A stretch of 64,000 nt of DNA from Bacteroidota bacterium (GTDB lineage: Bacteria > Bacteroidota > Bacteroidia > Chitinophagales > JADJOU01), in the NCBI GenBank assembly GCA_016713645.1, contig JADJOU010000003.1, forward strand, positions 1 to 64,000. The letters are read 5' to 3'. The notes below the pieces were generated by a model that saw only the letters and a list, made by a program, of their open reading frames with translations, was not told the origin of the DNA and ran no database searches. Within the stretch, counting starts at the first letter, position 1, and the number at the start of each line of letters is the position of its first letter. Below, piece after piece: positions 22,559 to 32,106 of the stretch. Both the position numbers and the translations under genes were made by a program.

Positions 22559-23238
22559 ATGAGAAATAAAATTTTCATCATTGTCTTAATTACTTATAAA
22601 AGTATTGTATCATTTGCGAACTCTTCTAATTGGGGACTTTCAGCATATGGAGGGCTGAATTTTTGTGCCCCTATAACAGCATCAGGAGGAACAAAGTTGT
22701 TCACAGCTTATCCAAATTTTCAATTAAAACTTAATCACCAATTTAATAAAAAAAGTGGTTTGGGAATTGGTGGATTATTTTTCAATGACGCTTATATTCA
22801 TGATGTTGAGAATGGAATTGGTCTTCAAACTTTCCCTAATAATTTCTATTATGAAAAGGTGCAGATTCACAAATTACTTTTCATGATTCATTATCATTAT
22901 TCTTTTTCAAAAATACCATATTGATGACTGGTCTTAATTTTGGATCGAATATATCAAATGTGATTGTAGATAACACTGTTTATTCGGATATTCAAAAATC
23001 TACAATAACTTCTGATACCAGTTACTCATTTATTGCACCTCATTCGAAGTTTACACATCAAATATATCTTGGGCTCAAACAAAGGGTATACAAAAATGTA
23101 TTTCTTCAATTAAATATCGACTATACAAATTTATTCAAATCGGATATTATCACAAAACCACTCGTCCCACAAAAGAGTATTAACTTTTCAGTTGGAATTA
23201 ATTATGAAATCCCTTTTCGCAAAAAAGCAAAACAATAA
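22559..23238 (+). CDS. Putative outer-membrane beta-barrel protein (one frameshift)
   Basis: The N-terminus MRNKIFIIVLITYKSIVSFA looks like a signal peptide, followed by alternating polar and hydrophobic beta-strand pattern with many Gly and aromatic residues (NWGLSAYGGLNF, LGIGGLFF). The second frame begins at 22921 with MTGLNFGSNISNVI and ends SVGINYEIPF, a typical barrel finish. Joined it is about 225 residues. I do not recognise a specific family. The break at about 22920 sits in the middle of a predicted strand and is probably an indel error. Confidence 0.6.
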
Positions 23239-23286
23239 TTAAAGAATTCGTAAGATTTTTTCCCAACCGCTTCATCTTTCTCCTTC

Positions 23287-23632
23287 TTATCCTGAAAGGA
23301 TAATATATTTATAATATGGCAATGCAGTTGATGTTCGACTCCGAAGGGGTCGCATGTCCTATTGATCATTGCTAGTTCTATCAACATTTGAACCCTTTGG
23401 GTTCATTCGTTCAATTCTCAAAAACAGGTTAATTCAAAATCACATATTTAATTCGCATACCGATAAGAAAAGATATTGCATAATGAAAAACAATCAGCAA
23501 ATGATGTGCGAGTATAACTTTTTTAGTTTGCGATTATACCTTTAAAATTAGTACTTTCAATCCATTTTTGAGGGGTAAGCGCAATGCAATTTGACCCTGA
23601 TTCACTTTTAAAGGTAAAGAATTCGTTACCTT
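23287..23632. repeat. Repeat unit A: conserved 3' block of KilA-N module
   Basis: A block of roughly 340 bp is nearly identical to 23919-24260. It covers the 3' flank and the last ~30 codons of the minus-strand KilA-N gene. It contains three short inverted repeats: TATCC/GGATA, CGACTCC/GGGGTCG and GAACCC/GGGTTC. A further similar stretch follows the gene starts (23841-23910 versus about 24597-24665). Confidence 0.85.
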
Positions 23633-23825
23633 TAAACTCTGGGTTGGTCATTTGCTCCCAAATTCCTATAAATTCCAAAGGATTGCGGTTCCGCATCCAA
23701 CGATAAATCATCGTGTCATCACTAAAGCCTTTGACCATGTCTGTTAGAGAAATATAATCTTCCTGACCTTTTTGAATAATAGCTATTTCTGTTCCTTTTA
23801 CATTTATTGCTTTATTTTTTACCAT
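23523..23825 (-). CDS. Truncated KilA-N domain protein, copy A
   Basis: A 100-residue product starting MVKNKAINVKGTEIAIIQKG, with the KilA-N core DYISLTDMVKG, YRWMRNRNPLEFIGIWEQ and ALTPQKWIESTNFKGIIAN. KilA-N is a DNA-binding domain of phage and bacterial proteins. The Bacteroidota chromosomal versions I know of continue for well over 100 further residues beyond the point where this one stops. Copy B (24154-24465) stops after the identical residue. The last ~27 residues are almost identical between the copies while the first 70 are only about half identical. Possible roles include a small DNA-binding regulator or the remnant of a longer gene. Confidence 0.7.
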   Translation of the reverse strand: MVKNKAINVKGTEIAIIQKGQEDYISLTDMVKGFSDDTMIYRWMRNRNPLEFIGIWEQMTNPEFKGNEFFTFKSESGSNCIALTPQKWIESTNFKGIIAN

Positions 23826-23918
23826 ACTTCCTTTTTTAGAATAAATTTAGGTAATAAAATACTTATAAAGTTGAAAAAATCCTAACTTTTACTCACAACC
23901 ACTTCTCCACTCCCCACT

Positions 23919-24260
23919 TTATCCCGAAAGGATAATATATTTATAATATGGCAATGCAGATGATGTTCGACCCCGAAGGGGTCGCATGTGCTATTGATTA
24001 TTGTTAGTTCTATCAACATTTGAACCCATTGGGTTCATTCGTTCAATTCTCAAAACAGGTTAATTCAAAATCACATATTTAATTCGCATACCTATAAGAA
24101 AAGAAATTGCATAAAAAAAAAAAATCAGCAAATGATGTGCGAGTATAACATTTTTAGTTTGCGATTATACCTTTAAAATTGGTGCTTTCAATCCATTTTT
24201 GAGGGGTAAGCGCAAAGCTATTTGACCCTGATTCACTTTTAAAGGCATCGAATTCGATGC
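23919..24260. repeat. Repeat unit B: conserved 3' block of KilA-N module
   Basis: Direct repeat of 23287-23632, offset about 632 bp at its left end. By eye about nine bases in ten match. The hairpins read TATCC(CGAAA)GGATA, CGACCCC/GGGGTCG and GAACCC(ATT)GGGTTC. The differences from unit A fall in loops or keep pairing. Confidence 0.85.
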
Positions 24261-24465
24261 TTTTAAAATCCGAATTATTGAGCTGCTCCCAAAGTCCACA
24301 AAATTCTATAGCACTTCTGGTTCTCATCCAATTTTGAATAATATAATTTGTTCGCTCTGGATCTCGGTAACGAGCCATATCTGTGAGTGAAATATAATCA
24401 TTCACTTTGTCAGAAATCAACGCTATTTCTCTTCCCTGAACATGAATAATTTTATTCTTTACCAT
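24154..24465 (-). CDS. Truncated KilA-N domain protein, copy B
   Basis: A 103-residue paralogue of the gene at 23523-23825. It starts MVKNKIIHVQGREIALISDK and contains DYISLTDMARYRDPERTNYI and QNWMRTRSAIEFCGLWEQ, the stronger KilA-N match of the two. It ends ALTPQKWIESTNFKGIIAN at the same point as copy A. Both copies face the same way, toward the barrel gene, and sit directly downstream of corA. About 185 bp with no gene separates its start from the corA stop. Confidence 0.72.
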   Translation of the reverse strand: MVKNKIIHVQGREIALISDKVNDYISLTDMARYRDPERTNYIIQNWMRTRSAIEFCGLWEQLNNSDFKSIEFDAFKSESGSNSFALTPQKWIESTNFKGIIAN

Positions 24466-24650
24466 ACTTTCATTTTTATTGTGGCGAATTCGCCTTAATT
24501 AAGTTTTATTCTAGTATTTAATCATGAAAATAATACTATTTTTTGAATGCCATTTATTCTATTAATTAGCAATTAATATTTCTTCTACCTGAACAAAGAA
24601 TAAATTTAAGAAATAAAATATTTATAAAAATGAGAAAATCGAAACTTATT

Positions 24651-25625
24651 TCACAACCACTTTTTCTTCCTAAAGTAATACAACATGGCCATGCTCATCA
24701 AGATCATACATAGAATCAAAATAGGATAAGCATACACATAATGCAATTCAGGCATGAACTCAAAATTCATTCCATAGACACCAACTAAAAATGTGAGCGG
24801 AATGAAGATGGAAGAGATGATGGTAAGCGTTTTCATCACTTGATTCATATATTGAGATTGATTGGCATTCTGCAATTTCAATACATCGCGCAACATGTCA
24901 CGGTATGAATCAAAGGAAGATTGTAAATGATTCAAATGGTCGAGGGTATCTTTAAAATAGGCGATGGTGCTTTTTTCAATTAAATTACTCGGTTCGATCT
25001 TGACAATGGCAAATTCATTGCGAAGTGGAATGATGAACTTCCGAATATAATTGATTTGTCGCTTGAGCAACATGATTTTATTGGTCTGAATCTCCGTCGG
25101 ATGCTCAATGAGATTTTCTTCCAGCAATTCAATTTCTGCTCTGAAATGCTCCATCACTTTTTGGTATTTCACAATCACTGCATCCAATAATCTCCAATAG
25201 AGATAGTCCTTCTTGCTCTTCCTAATTTTTCCAAAATGATTGACAATTCGATTCCGCACATCGCCGAATACATCGCCTTGAACACCATCTTGAAATGTGA
25301 AAACCGCATCTTTCGTCAATATAAAACATACCGTTTCGAATATCACTTCTGATCGGTCGTTCAGCGACATCATCTTAATCATGGCGAAGATATGATCGTC
25401 GTAAAATTCCATTTTCGGGACGATATCTTTGAGCAATAAATCCTCTGCAACTAGCGGATGTAGATGGATTTTACTCGTCAACTGATCGATAAATCCCTTA
25501 TCCAATTTAAAATCAAAATTCACCCAATTCACTTTGGAAGAATCAAATTTAGCGAGTACAGCATCTATATCAGCATACTTCTCCTGCGTATGATTTGCAT
25601 CATTGTATTGTATCAATTCAATCAT
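24651..25625 (-). CDS. corA: CorA-type magnesium/cobalt transporter
   Basis: A 324-residue protein with a long N-terminal cytoplasmic domain and two C-terminal transmembrane segments. The family signature YGMNFEF (GMN) lies at the end of the first segment (SSIFIPLTFLVGVYGMN). CorA forms a pentameric Mg2+ channel in the inner membrane. Its ATG overlaps the stop of the CDF transporter by 4 bp, so the two metal transporters are co-transcribed at the end of the tsaE-menA-menC run. Confidence 0.95.
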   Translation of the reverse strand: MIELIQYNDANHTQEKYADIDAVLAKFDSSKVNWVNFDFKLDKGFIDQLTSKIHLHPLVAEDLLLKDIVPKMEFYDDHIFAMIKMMSLNDRSEVIFETVCFILTKDAVFTFQDGVQGDVFGDVRNRIVNHFGKIRKSKKDYLYWRLLDAVIVKYQKVMEHFRAEIELLEENLIEHPTEIQTNKIMLLKRQINYIRKFIIPLRNEFAIVKIEPSNLIEKSTIAYFKDTLDHLNHLQSSFDSYRDMLRDVLKLQNANQSQYMNQVMKTLTIISSIFIPLTFLVGVYGMNFEFMPELHYVYAYPILILCMILMSMAMLYYFRKKKWL

Positions 25626-26604
25626 GATCCTATTTTATGTTTTTCATCGCGAATGATATTCTCCAAATTCCACTCAATTTTGCGCTCAAATTTTTCTTTC
25701 CGAACTTGACACTCTTTCATTTGACATATTCGACAACTCCACTCCTCGCAGGGATCTGTATGCACAAACATCTCCACTTTATCCTTCTTGATTTCATCAA
25801 TTAAAGATTCCAATTCTTTGACTTCACTTCATGGTGAATCTCTCTTCCATTGTAATACCATGGAAGCGTCAAATGCGCATCGATATGAATTCCTGGGCCA
25901 TATTTGATGATCCTAAAATTGTGAATATCAATCCAAGCATCTTTTCGATGAATATGCAAGGACTCAATGATACTATTGATCAATACTTCATCTGATTCAT
26001 CCATGATGCCCGCCACACTCTCGCGCAATATCTTCACCCCTTGATAAATAATGATAGCGCAAAAAATCATCGCAATCACACTATCCATCCACAACAAATT
26101 CGTGATATTCATTACAACCAATCCCAAAATCAAAGCAACGGTGGTATAACCATCGCTTTTTAAATGAACCCCTGTTGCGATTAAGGTTGGAGAATTGGTT
26201 CGTTTTCCCTGCTTGGAAGCCATGGCGCCCATCAAATAATTCAATAATCCCGCAATAGATACGATGATGATACCCGTATGCAATTCATGCATTTCAACAG
26301 GGTGGTAAAGACTGTAAATTGATTTTACTAAAATAATTATCCCAGAACTCAAAACTAAAAAACCCTCTATCATCGAAGAAATAAATTCCACTTTTCCATG
26401 TCCATAGGGATGATTGCTATCTTTTGGTAATGACGATAAATAAATACTATAGAGCGCGAAGACACCAATCACAATATGAGCGAGCGATTCTAATGCATCA
26501 GAAAATATCGAATTGGAATGCGTAATAAAATACGCCCAAAATTTGGCGATGCCAATGAGGGTTCCTACCAATAATATAATTTGCTGTAGGCGTAGATTAG
26601 TCAT
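25622..26604 (-). CDS. Cation diffusion facilitator transporter with Cys-rich C-terminal tail (one frameshift)
   Basis: Six transmembrane segments and the CDF metal-site motifs (HSNSIFSDALESLAHI with the Asp, NHPYGHGKVE, HLKSDGYTT) mark a zinc/iron/manganese-type efflux transporter. After EIHHEVK a frame change near 25820 leads to the C-terminal piece ELESLIDEIKKDKVEM, then HTDPCEEWSCRICQ and ECQVRKEKF. This Cys/His tail is also seen in other Bacteroidota CDF proteins. The start MTNLRLQQIILLVGT at 26604 is preferred over the upstream ATG, which would overlap menC. Substrate metal is not determinable from sequence. Confidence 0.88.
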
Positions 26605-26626
26605 GCTAGAAATAAAGATACAATTT

Positions 26627-27646
26627 TTATGGCCTAAACCACAATTTCCCCTTTTCAATCAACAAATTGGATTCGAAATTATTTGCAAATAACAAGCCAG
26701 TGCCCAATCCCTGATACTTCGTACTACTCAATGTCGCTGTCCATTGAGCGATGGCATTCAAACCGATATTGCTCTCTAAAGCAGAGGTAATCCACCATTG
26801 TATATTTCGCTGATTTGCCAATTCAATCCATTCAGTGCAACCTGAAATCCCGCCGTGTAAGGATGGTTTCAATACAATAAATTGCGGTTTGATGGTGTCA
26901 AGCATCTCTTCCTTTTCTTCCTTCTTGAATATCCCAATTAATTCCTCATCCAATGCAATGGGAATGGGAGAATGTACACTAAGTTGTTGCATATACTCAT
27001 ATTGCCCAGCGGCAATCGGTTGTTCAATGGAATGCAAATCGTATTTCGATAAAAAGTCCAAATATTCCATGGCATTATCGATATCGAATGAACCATTCGC
27101 ATCTACACGCAATTCTATCTTCGGAAAGGTCAATTTCTTTCGAACACTTTCTAAAACCCTGCACTCAGAATCAAAATCGATTCCTCCAATTTTTAATTTT
27201 ACACAAGTAAATCCTTGTTCCATTTTTTCCTCACCCTGCTGAATCATATTATTTTCGTCTCCCATCCAAATCAATCCATTGATAGGAATGCCCACTTTTC
27301 CCAGTGTAAAATCCGAGGGATAATATAAACCCTCTTTCTTCTGTAATAAATTTTGATAAGCTGTTTCCAATCCGAAAACAATCGAAGGAAATTCACAAAT
27401 CAAATCTATATGAGCCAAATAATAATCTGGTCGGTTAACCACATCATTCAGACAATCCATATAATCTTCTCTTTCATCAATACTCAAACCTTTGATAATA
27501 GAACATTCACCGATTCCCTCGTTTTCTGACTCATCAAATAAATGTATAAAATACGCATCTTTATCGTTCAATACGCCTCTCGAAGTGCCCGCTGGACGGA
27601 TAAATTCCATTTTCCGATGTGAAATTGTCGCGCGAATTATTGCCAT
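26627..27646 (-). CDS. menC: o-Succinylbenzoate synthase-like enolase superfamily enzyme
   Basis: A 339-residue enolase-superfamily protein with the catalytic lysine motif CVKLKIGGIDF, metal ligands in ELRVDANGSF, SIEQP and ALDEELIG, and the late lysine in IVLKPSLHGG. MenC dehydrates SHCHC to o-succinylbenzoate in menaquinone synthesis. The start overlaps the end of menA by 10 bp, which supports that role over a dipeptide epimerase. Confidence 0.9.
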   Translation of the reverse strand: MAIIRATISHRKMEFIRPAGTSRGVLNDKDAYFIHLFDESENEGIGECSIIKGLSIDEREDYMDCLNDVVNRPDYYLAHIDLICEFPSIVFGLETAYQNLLQKKEGLYYPSDFTLGKVGIPINGLIWMGDENNMIQQGEEKMEQGFTCVKLKIGGIDFDSECRVLESVRKKLTFPKIELRVDANGSFDIDNAMEYLDFLSKYDLHSIEQPIAAGQYEYMQQLSVHSPIPIALDEELIGIFKKEEKEEMLDTIKPQFIVLKPSLHGGISGCTEWIELANQRNIQWWITSALESNIGLNAIAQWTATLSSTKYQGLGTGLLFANNFESNLLIEKGKLWFRP

Positions 27647-28527
27647 AGTAAACCAATTGCAAATAAGATAGAAAGTCCAAAAGTGCCCAATGCTAGCGGC
27701 TTTAAATAAGCATCGTACTGTGCATATTCCTTGGTGCCCATGACTTTTTTAATGAGTATAAAAAACAAGGGATAAATCAATACAAAGGCATAAGAATAAA
27801 GACTAGCCGTATTTCTCATATAATTATAAGCTATGAGAGAAGACATCACCGTGATTAAAAGAAATACAAAATAATACTTAGATTTTTGAATGCCGATGAT
27901 ATTGGCAACCGTGCGTTTATTGCTTGCGATATCATTCTCTGTATCGCGCATATTATTGAGGTGTAAGACTGCTGTGGAGAGTGCGCCAATGCATATCGCT
28001 GGCAGTAAAATAGATAATGAGACCGTATGAATATATAAATACGAACTGCCAATCACACCCATTAAACCAAAAAACAAAAATACAAATACATCTCCCAAAG
28101 CCCTGTATCCATAGGCGTTCTTGCCTACAGTATATTTATATGCTGCGAGGATGGATAGTATTCCGAAACTAAAAAATATCAATGTCCAAATGATATTCAA
28201 ACCACTAATTATTAGCAGTGAAATTCCTGAAATCAATGTGAGGATAATGGTCGCGACAATGCCCTTTTTCATTTCTTCGTGGCTGATCCAACCGCTTTGC
28301 ACCGCTCTAGCAGGACCAATTCTATTCTCATCCGTCCCTTTTACCCCATCGCCATAATCATTGGAAAAATTAGACAGTACTTGCAATAAGATTGTGGTGA
28401 TACATGCATTGATAAATATAAACCAGCGAAAACCGCCAAGGATATGGGCGCAAGCAGATCCTGTGATGATACAAGAAAGTGCCAGTGGCAAGGTGCGCAA
28501 GCGAGCGGCTGTTATCCAGTGTTTCAT
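27637..28527 (-). CDS. menA: 1,4-Dihydroxy-2-naphthoate polyprenyltransferase
   Basis: A UbiA-family prenyltransferase of 296 residues with about nine transmembrane segments. The first Asp-rich motif is NFSNDYGDGVKGTDENR, which is typical of MenA. The second is NNMRDTENDIASNKRT. It attaches the isoprenoid tail to DHNA at the inner membrane. It overlaps tsaE (upstream) and menC (downstream) by a few bases, so these are one operon. Confidence 0.95.
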   Translation of the reverse strand: MKHWITAARLRTLPLALSCIITGSACAHILGGFRWFIFINACITTILLQVLSNFSNDYGDGVKGTDENRIGPARAVQSGWISHEEMKKGIVATIILTLISGISLLIISGLNIIWTLIFFSFGILSILAAYKYTVGKNAYGYRALGDVFVFLFFGLMGVIGSSYLYIHTVSLSILLPAICIGALSTAVLHLNNMRDTENDIASNKRTVANIIGIQKSKYYFVFLLITVMSSLIAYNYMRNTASLYSYAFVLIYPLFFILIKKVMGTKEYAQYDAYLKPLALGTFGLSILFAIGLLWQ

Positions 28528-28967
28528 AATTCTAAATTAATTTGACGAATCCTGCGCTTCGTCGGTTCTAAAACTTCAATTTCTAAATGAATGGTATCAG
28601 CGGGCAATATATCATAAATCAATTCAGCCCATTCAATAAAACAATACGCCCCACTATAAATAGCCTCTTCAATCCCTGCATGAATTGCTTCTTCAAGCGA
28701 TTTCAATCTAAACAAATCACTATGATAGATAATTTGATCATTCGCATGATACTCATTGATAATGGAGTAAGTCGGACTGCTCAAATTGTCTTTACTGCCC
28801 AAACTCCTGCATATCTCTTCGATCAAAGTTGTCTTCCCCGCTCCCATTTCCCCTTTAAAAGTAAAAATGCGTGCTTCAGGAAATTCAACCAATAATTGCG
28901 CAGCAATTGATGACAATTCACCTAAGTCATAAGCAATATTCCAATTTGATTTTGTAGATTTATCCAT
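28524..28967 (-). CDS. tsaE: tRNA threonylcarbamoyladenosine biosynthesis ATPase TsaE
   Basis: A 147-residue P-loop protein with Walker A FKGEMGAGKTTLIEEIC and the family motifs SPTYSIINEY, IYHSDLFRL and CFIEWAELI. TsaE works with TsaB and TsaD in t6A37 modification of ANN-decoding tRNAs. It is the first gene of a tight minus-strand operon with menA. Confidence 0.96.
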   Translation of the reverse strand: MDKSTKSNWNIAYDLGELSSIAAQLLVEFPEARIFTFKGEMGAGKTTLIEEICRSLGSKDNLSSPTYSIINEYHANDQIIYHSDLFRLKSLEEAIHAGIEEAIYSGAYCFIEWAELIYDILPADTIHLEIEVLEPTKRRIRQINLEL

Positions 28968-28997
28968 TCAAAATAATTAGAGCAAATATAAAAGGTT

Positions 28998-29942
28998 ATG
29001 AATACGCATTTGACAGAAATATTGGGTATTCGCTATCCAATCATCATGGCGCCCATGTTTTTGGTGAGTAATACCAAAATGCTCATCGCTGCGGCAGATG
29101 CGGGAATAACAGGTTGTGTTCCAGCATTAAACTATCGAACAGACAGCGATTTTCGCGCTGCATTGGATGAATTAAAATTGAATTGCAAAGGGCCATTCGG
29201 GGTCAACCTCATAGCCAATCGATCCAATTATCGATTTGAAGAACAATTGAACACCTGTTTGGAATATAAAGTGGACTATATCATCACCTCACTCGGCTCT
29301 CCTAAAGCTATTATCGAAGCTTGTCGACCATTGGGAATCAAAGTCTTCTGCGATGTCATCAATCTCGAATACGCGAGAAAAGTAGTTCCACTTGGCTGTG
29401 ATGCGCTTATCGCTGTATCATCAGAAGCGGGAGGACATTGCGGCACGGAATCATACAAAACCCTCATCCCCGATTTAATTCGAGAATTTGGTATCCCCGT
29501 TATCTCAGCAGGAGGTGTCGGCGATCACCGCGGATTAGAGGAGAAACTGACATTGGGCGCCTGCGGCGTCTCCGTAGGCAGTCCATTTATCGCCACCCAT
29601 GAAAGCCCTGTGAGCCAAGACTATAAAAATGCCTGCATTCAATATGGCAAAAATGACATTGTCAAGACGACCAAATTATCAGGAGTCCCTTGTACCGTCA
29701 TCAATACACCCTACCAACAATCGATTGGAACGGAGATCAATTGGCTTGAAAAATTCCTGCACAAATTCAAATTTCTCAAAAAATACGTCAAAATGCTCAC
29801 CTATTGGAAAGGCATGAAATCTTTGGAAAAAGCAGCACTCGGCGCGACATACAAAACCATCTGGTGCGCAGGACCCAGTATTGAATATACCCATAAAATT
29901 GAAACAGTACAAGAAGTGGTGGACCGATTGATCAAAAAGTAA
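28998..29942 (+). CDS. Nitronate monooxygenase / 2-nitropropane dioxygenase family flavoprotein
   Basis: A 314-residue TIM-barrel flavoprotein. The start YPIIMAPMFLVSN, the catalytic-His region SSEAGGHCG and the FMN phosphate site PVISAGGVGD are all present. The family oxidises alkyl nitronates using FMN and O2, while some members are enoyl reductases. It is divergent from tsaE, with about 30 bp between starts. Confidence 0.9.
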   Translation: MNTHLTEILGIRYPIIMAPMFLVSNTKMLIAAADAGITGCVPALNYRTDSDFRAALDELKLNCKGPFGVNLIANRSNYRFEEQLNTCLEYKVDYIITSLGSPKAIIEACRPLGIKVFCDVINLEYARKVVPLGCDALIAVSSEAGGHCGTESYKTLIPDLIREFGIPVISAGGVGDHRGLEEKLTLGACGVSVGSPFIATHESPVSQDYKNACIQYGKNDIVKTTKLSGVPCTVINTPYQQSIGTEINWLEKFLHKFKFLKKYVKMLTYWKGMKSLEKAALGATYKTIWCAGPSIEYTHKIETVQEVVDRLIKK

Positions 29943-30156
29943 TTGCGATTGACGATGTACGATTGACGATTTTATTTGGTGGAATTGAAGAATTTTGTAG
30001 AGGGCTTTCAATTCCAACCCTGCAACTATCAACGAACACCTAACAACCAACAACCATCCCTAAAATAAGATTTAGTCAATTTCAACCTTTATATATATTT
30101 TTAAGCTAAAAATAAATCAATCTTTTTTATTACAAAAAGAAATTAGTTGAACAAAC
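29943..30156. other. Short intergenic region with direct repeats
   Basis: CGATTGACGAT occurs twice around a GTA spacer near 29946-29970. CAACCAACAAC-type simple sequence follows near 30040-30055. No gene is seen. Confidence 0.5.
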
Positions 30157-31680
30157 ATGAAAGCACTACTCATATATCCTGAAATGCCCGATACATTTTA
30201 CGCCATGAAACACTTCATGCGCATTGTGGGAAAAAGGCTGCCTATCCGCCACTTGGCTTGTTGACCGTGGCTTCAATGTTGCCTGCGGATTGGGATAAAA
30301 AAGTAGTTGACCTCAATGCAAAACCACTCACCGATGAAGCCATCGCATGGGCTGATTTAGTCTTTGTCTCTGCGATGAATGTGCAAGAACAATCAGTTCG
30401 AGAAATTATCCAGCAATGCAAGCGCCTGAATAAAAAATCGTCGCCGGCGGTCCGCTGTTTACACATGAATATGAGCGATTCGATCAAATTGATCATTTCG
30501 TTTTGAATGAAGCAGAAATCACTTTACAGCCTTTCCTCGATGATTTAGCAAATGGAAAGCCACAGAGAATATACCAATCAGATAAATTTTCTGATATAAC
30601 CAAAACACCGCTGCCGTCTTATCATCTCATCGATTTCAAAGATTATCTCTATGCGATCGTTCAGTTTTCAAGAGGTTGTCCATTCCTTTGTGACTTCTGC
30701 GATGTGACCGCACTATTTGGGAGAGTCGCGCGCACAAAAACATCAGATCAAATCATAGGCGAATTGGAATTGATTCGAAAAGACCCCAATATTCAAATGG
30801 TTTTATTTGCTGATGACAATCTCATTGGCAATAAGCGCGTATTGAAATATGATTTATTGCCGGCATTGATTGAATGGCGGAAAAAAGTTCAACCAGAATT
30901 CTATTTCGCGACACAATTGACCATCAATTTGGTCAACGACAACGAATTGATGAATCTCATGATAGATGCTGGATTCAGACATATATTTATCGGGATAGAA
31001 ACACCCGACGAGAAGAGTTTAGAAGCTTCATCCAAAGGTCAAAACCTCAAGCGAGATTTAATTGAAAATATCAACCTCATCCACGAAAAAGGCTTCATCA
31101 TTTCTGGGGGATTTATTGTGGGATTTGATGAAGATCGCGATGACATCTTTGATAGACAAATTCAATTCATCCAAGAGAGTGGGATTCCATTGCCTATTGT
31201 CAATATCCTCAAAGCGCCTCCTGGTACTGAATTATACGAGCGAATTAAAAAAGAAAATCGATTGTCCAAACCATTTGCATTTCTAGAAGGAGAGACGAAT
31301 ATAGTGCCCGTCATGGATTTAGAAAAATTGTATAGAGGGTTTCTACATGTGACTGAAGAGATTTATACCCCAAGTGGTTCTTACGATCGAATCATCCAAT
31401 TTTTCAAAAATACAAATATCCCAAAACTCAAATTAGCGTCAAAACCCCATTCAATGCTGAGCTATTCGCGATGGTATTTAGAATCGTCTACTTATTGAGT
31501 ATCAAAGATGAAAATCGGGGGAAATTTTGGAAACTCATTTTTTGGGCGTTTAGAAATGATTTAAAACTCGTCGACAAATCCGTCTTCTATGCCATTATGA
31601 TGTATCAGATGAAAGAGTCGCATAAGACGCTCAAACAGCATGTGGAGAGAGAATTACAAGTATTGGGCAAAGCTGTATAG
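30157..31680 (+). CDS. B12-binding radical SAM protein with C-terminal DUF4070-like domain (frameshifted)
   Basis: The N-terminal cobalamin-binding domain starts MKALLIYPEMPDTFYAMKHF and includes LGLLTVASMLP and LVFVSAMNVQ. The radical SAM domain holds FSRGCPFLCDFCDV (CxxxCxxC for the 4Fe-4S cluster) and continues through GGFIVGFDEDRDDIF. The C-terminal domain runs to ERELQVLGKAV. Frame changes near 30235 (G/A run), 30440 (one A missing) and 31460 must be repaired. Members are often B12-dependent methyltransferases or related to hopanoid modification. The substrate is unknown. Confidence 0.85.
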
Positions 31681-31691
31681 ATCAGCAATAG

Positions 31692-32093
31692 TTATTCATT
31701 TTCCTGAGAAAGGTGCTCTTCGATATGATGCGGAAATTCTGATTTCAATAATTCCATCGATACTCCTTCAATACTGATTTCAAATACATCTGCATCAGAA
31801 CCAAAGAGGGAATGCTCTTCACCTTCTATAACTAGCCCTTCTTTATCGACGATGCGCAAGAGTGGGATATGTCCCGTTGAGATGATTTCATCTTCTGCAT
31901 TGTCTTTAAAATCTAATAGATTTTGAACACAATAGTCTTTAATGAAATCATAAGGAGATGGAATTTTAATCCAATAGACCTCGCCAAATAAAAGGCCCAG
32001 CGATATATCCGCATTTTCCAACTTCGTCAGTCCAATGCGCGTATCATTCAAAAAAATTTCATAAATCTTTCCCTCTGTCGTATTCCCTTCCAT
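31692..32093 (-). CDS. Hypothetical acidic protein
   Basis: A product of about 133 residues from the ATG at 32093 (MEGNTTEGKIYEIFLNDT), soluble and strongly acidic at the end (HHIEEHLSQENE), without a signal peptide or transmembrane segment. I do not recognise the family. It begins 13 bp after the stop of the DEAD-box helicase on the same strand and probably shares its transcript. Confidence 0.65.
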   Translation of the reverse strand: MEGNTTEGKIYEIFLNDTRIGLTKLENADISLGLLFGEVYWIKIPSPYDFIKDYCVQNLLDFKDNAEDEIISTGHIPLLRIVDKEGLVIEGEEHSLFGSDADVFEISIEGVSMELLKSEFPHHIEEHLSQENE

Positions 32094-32106
32094 GCTTGCT
32101 GAATAT

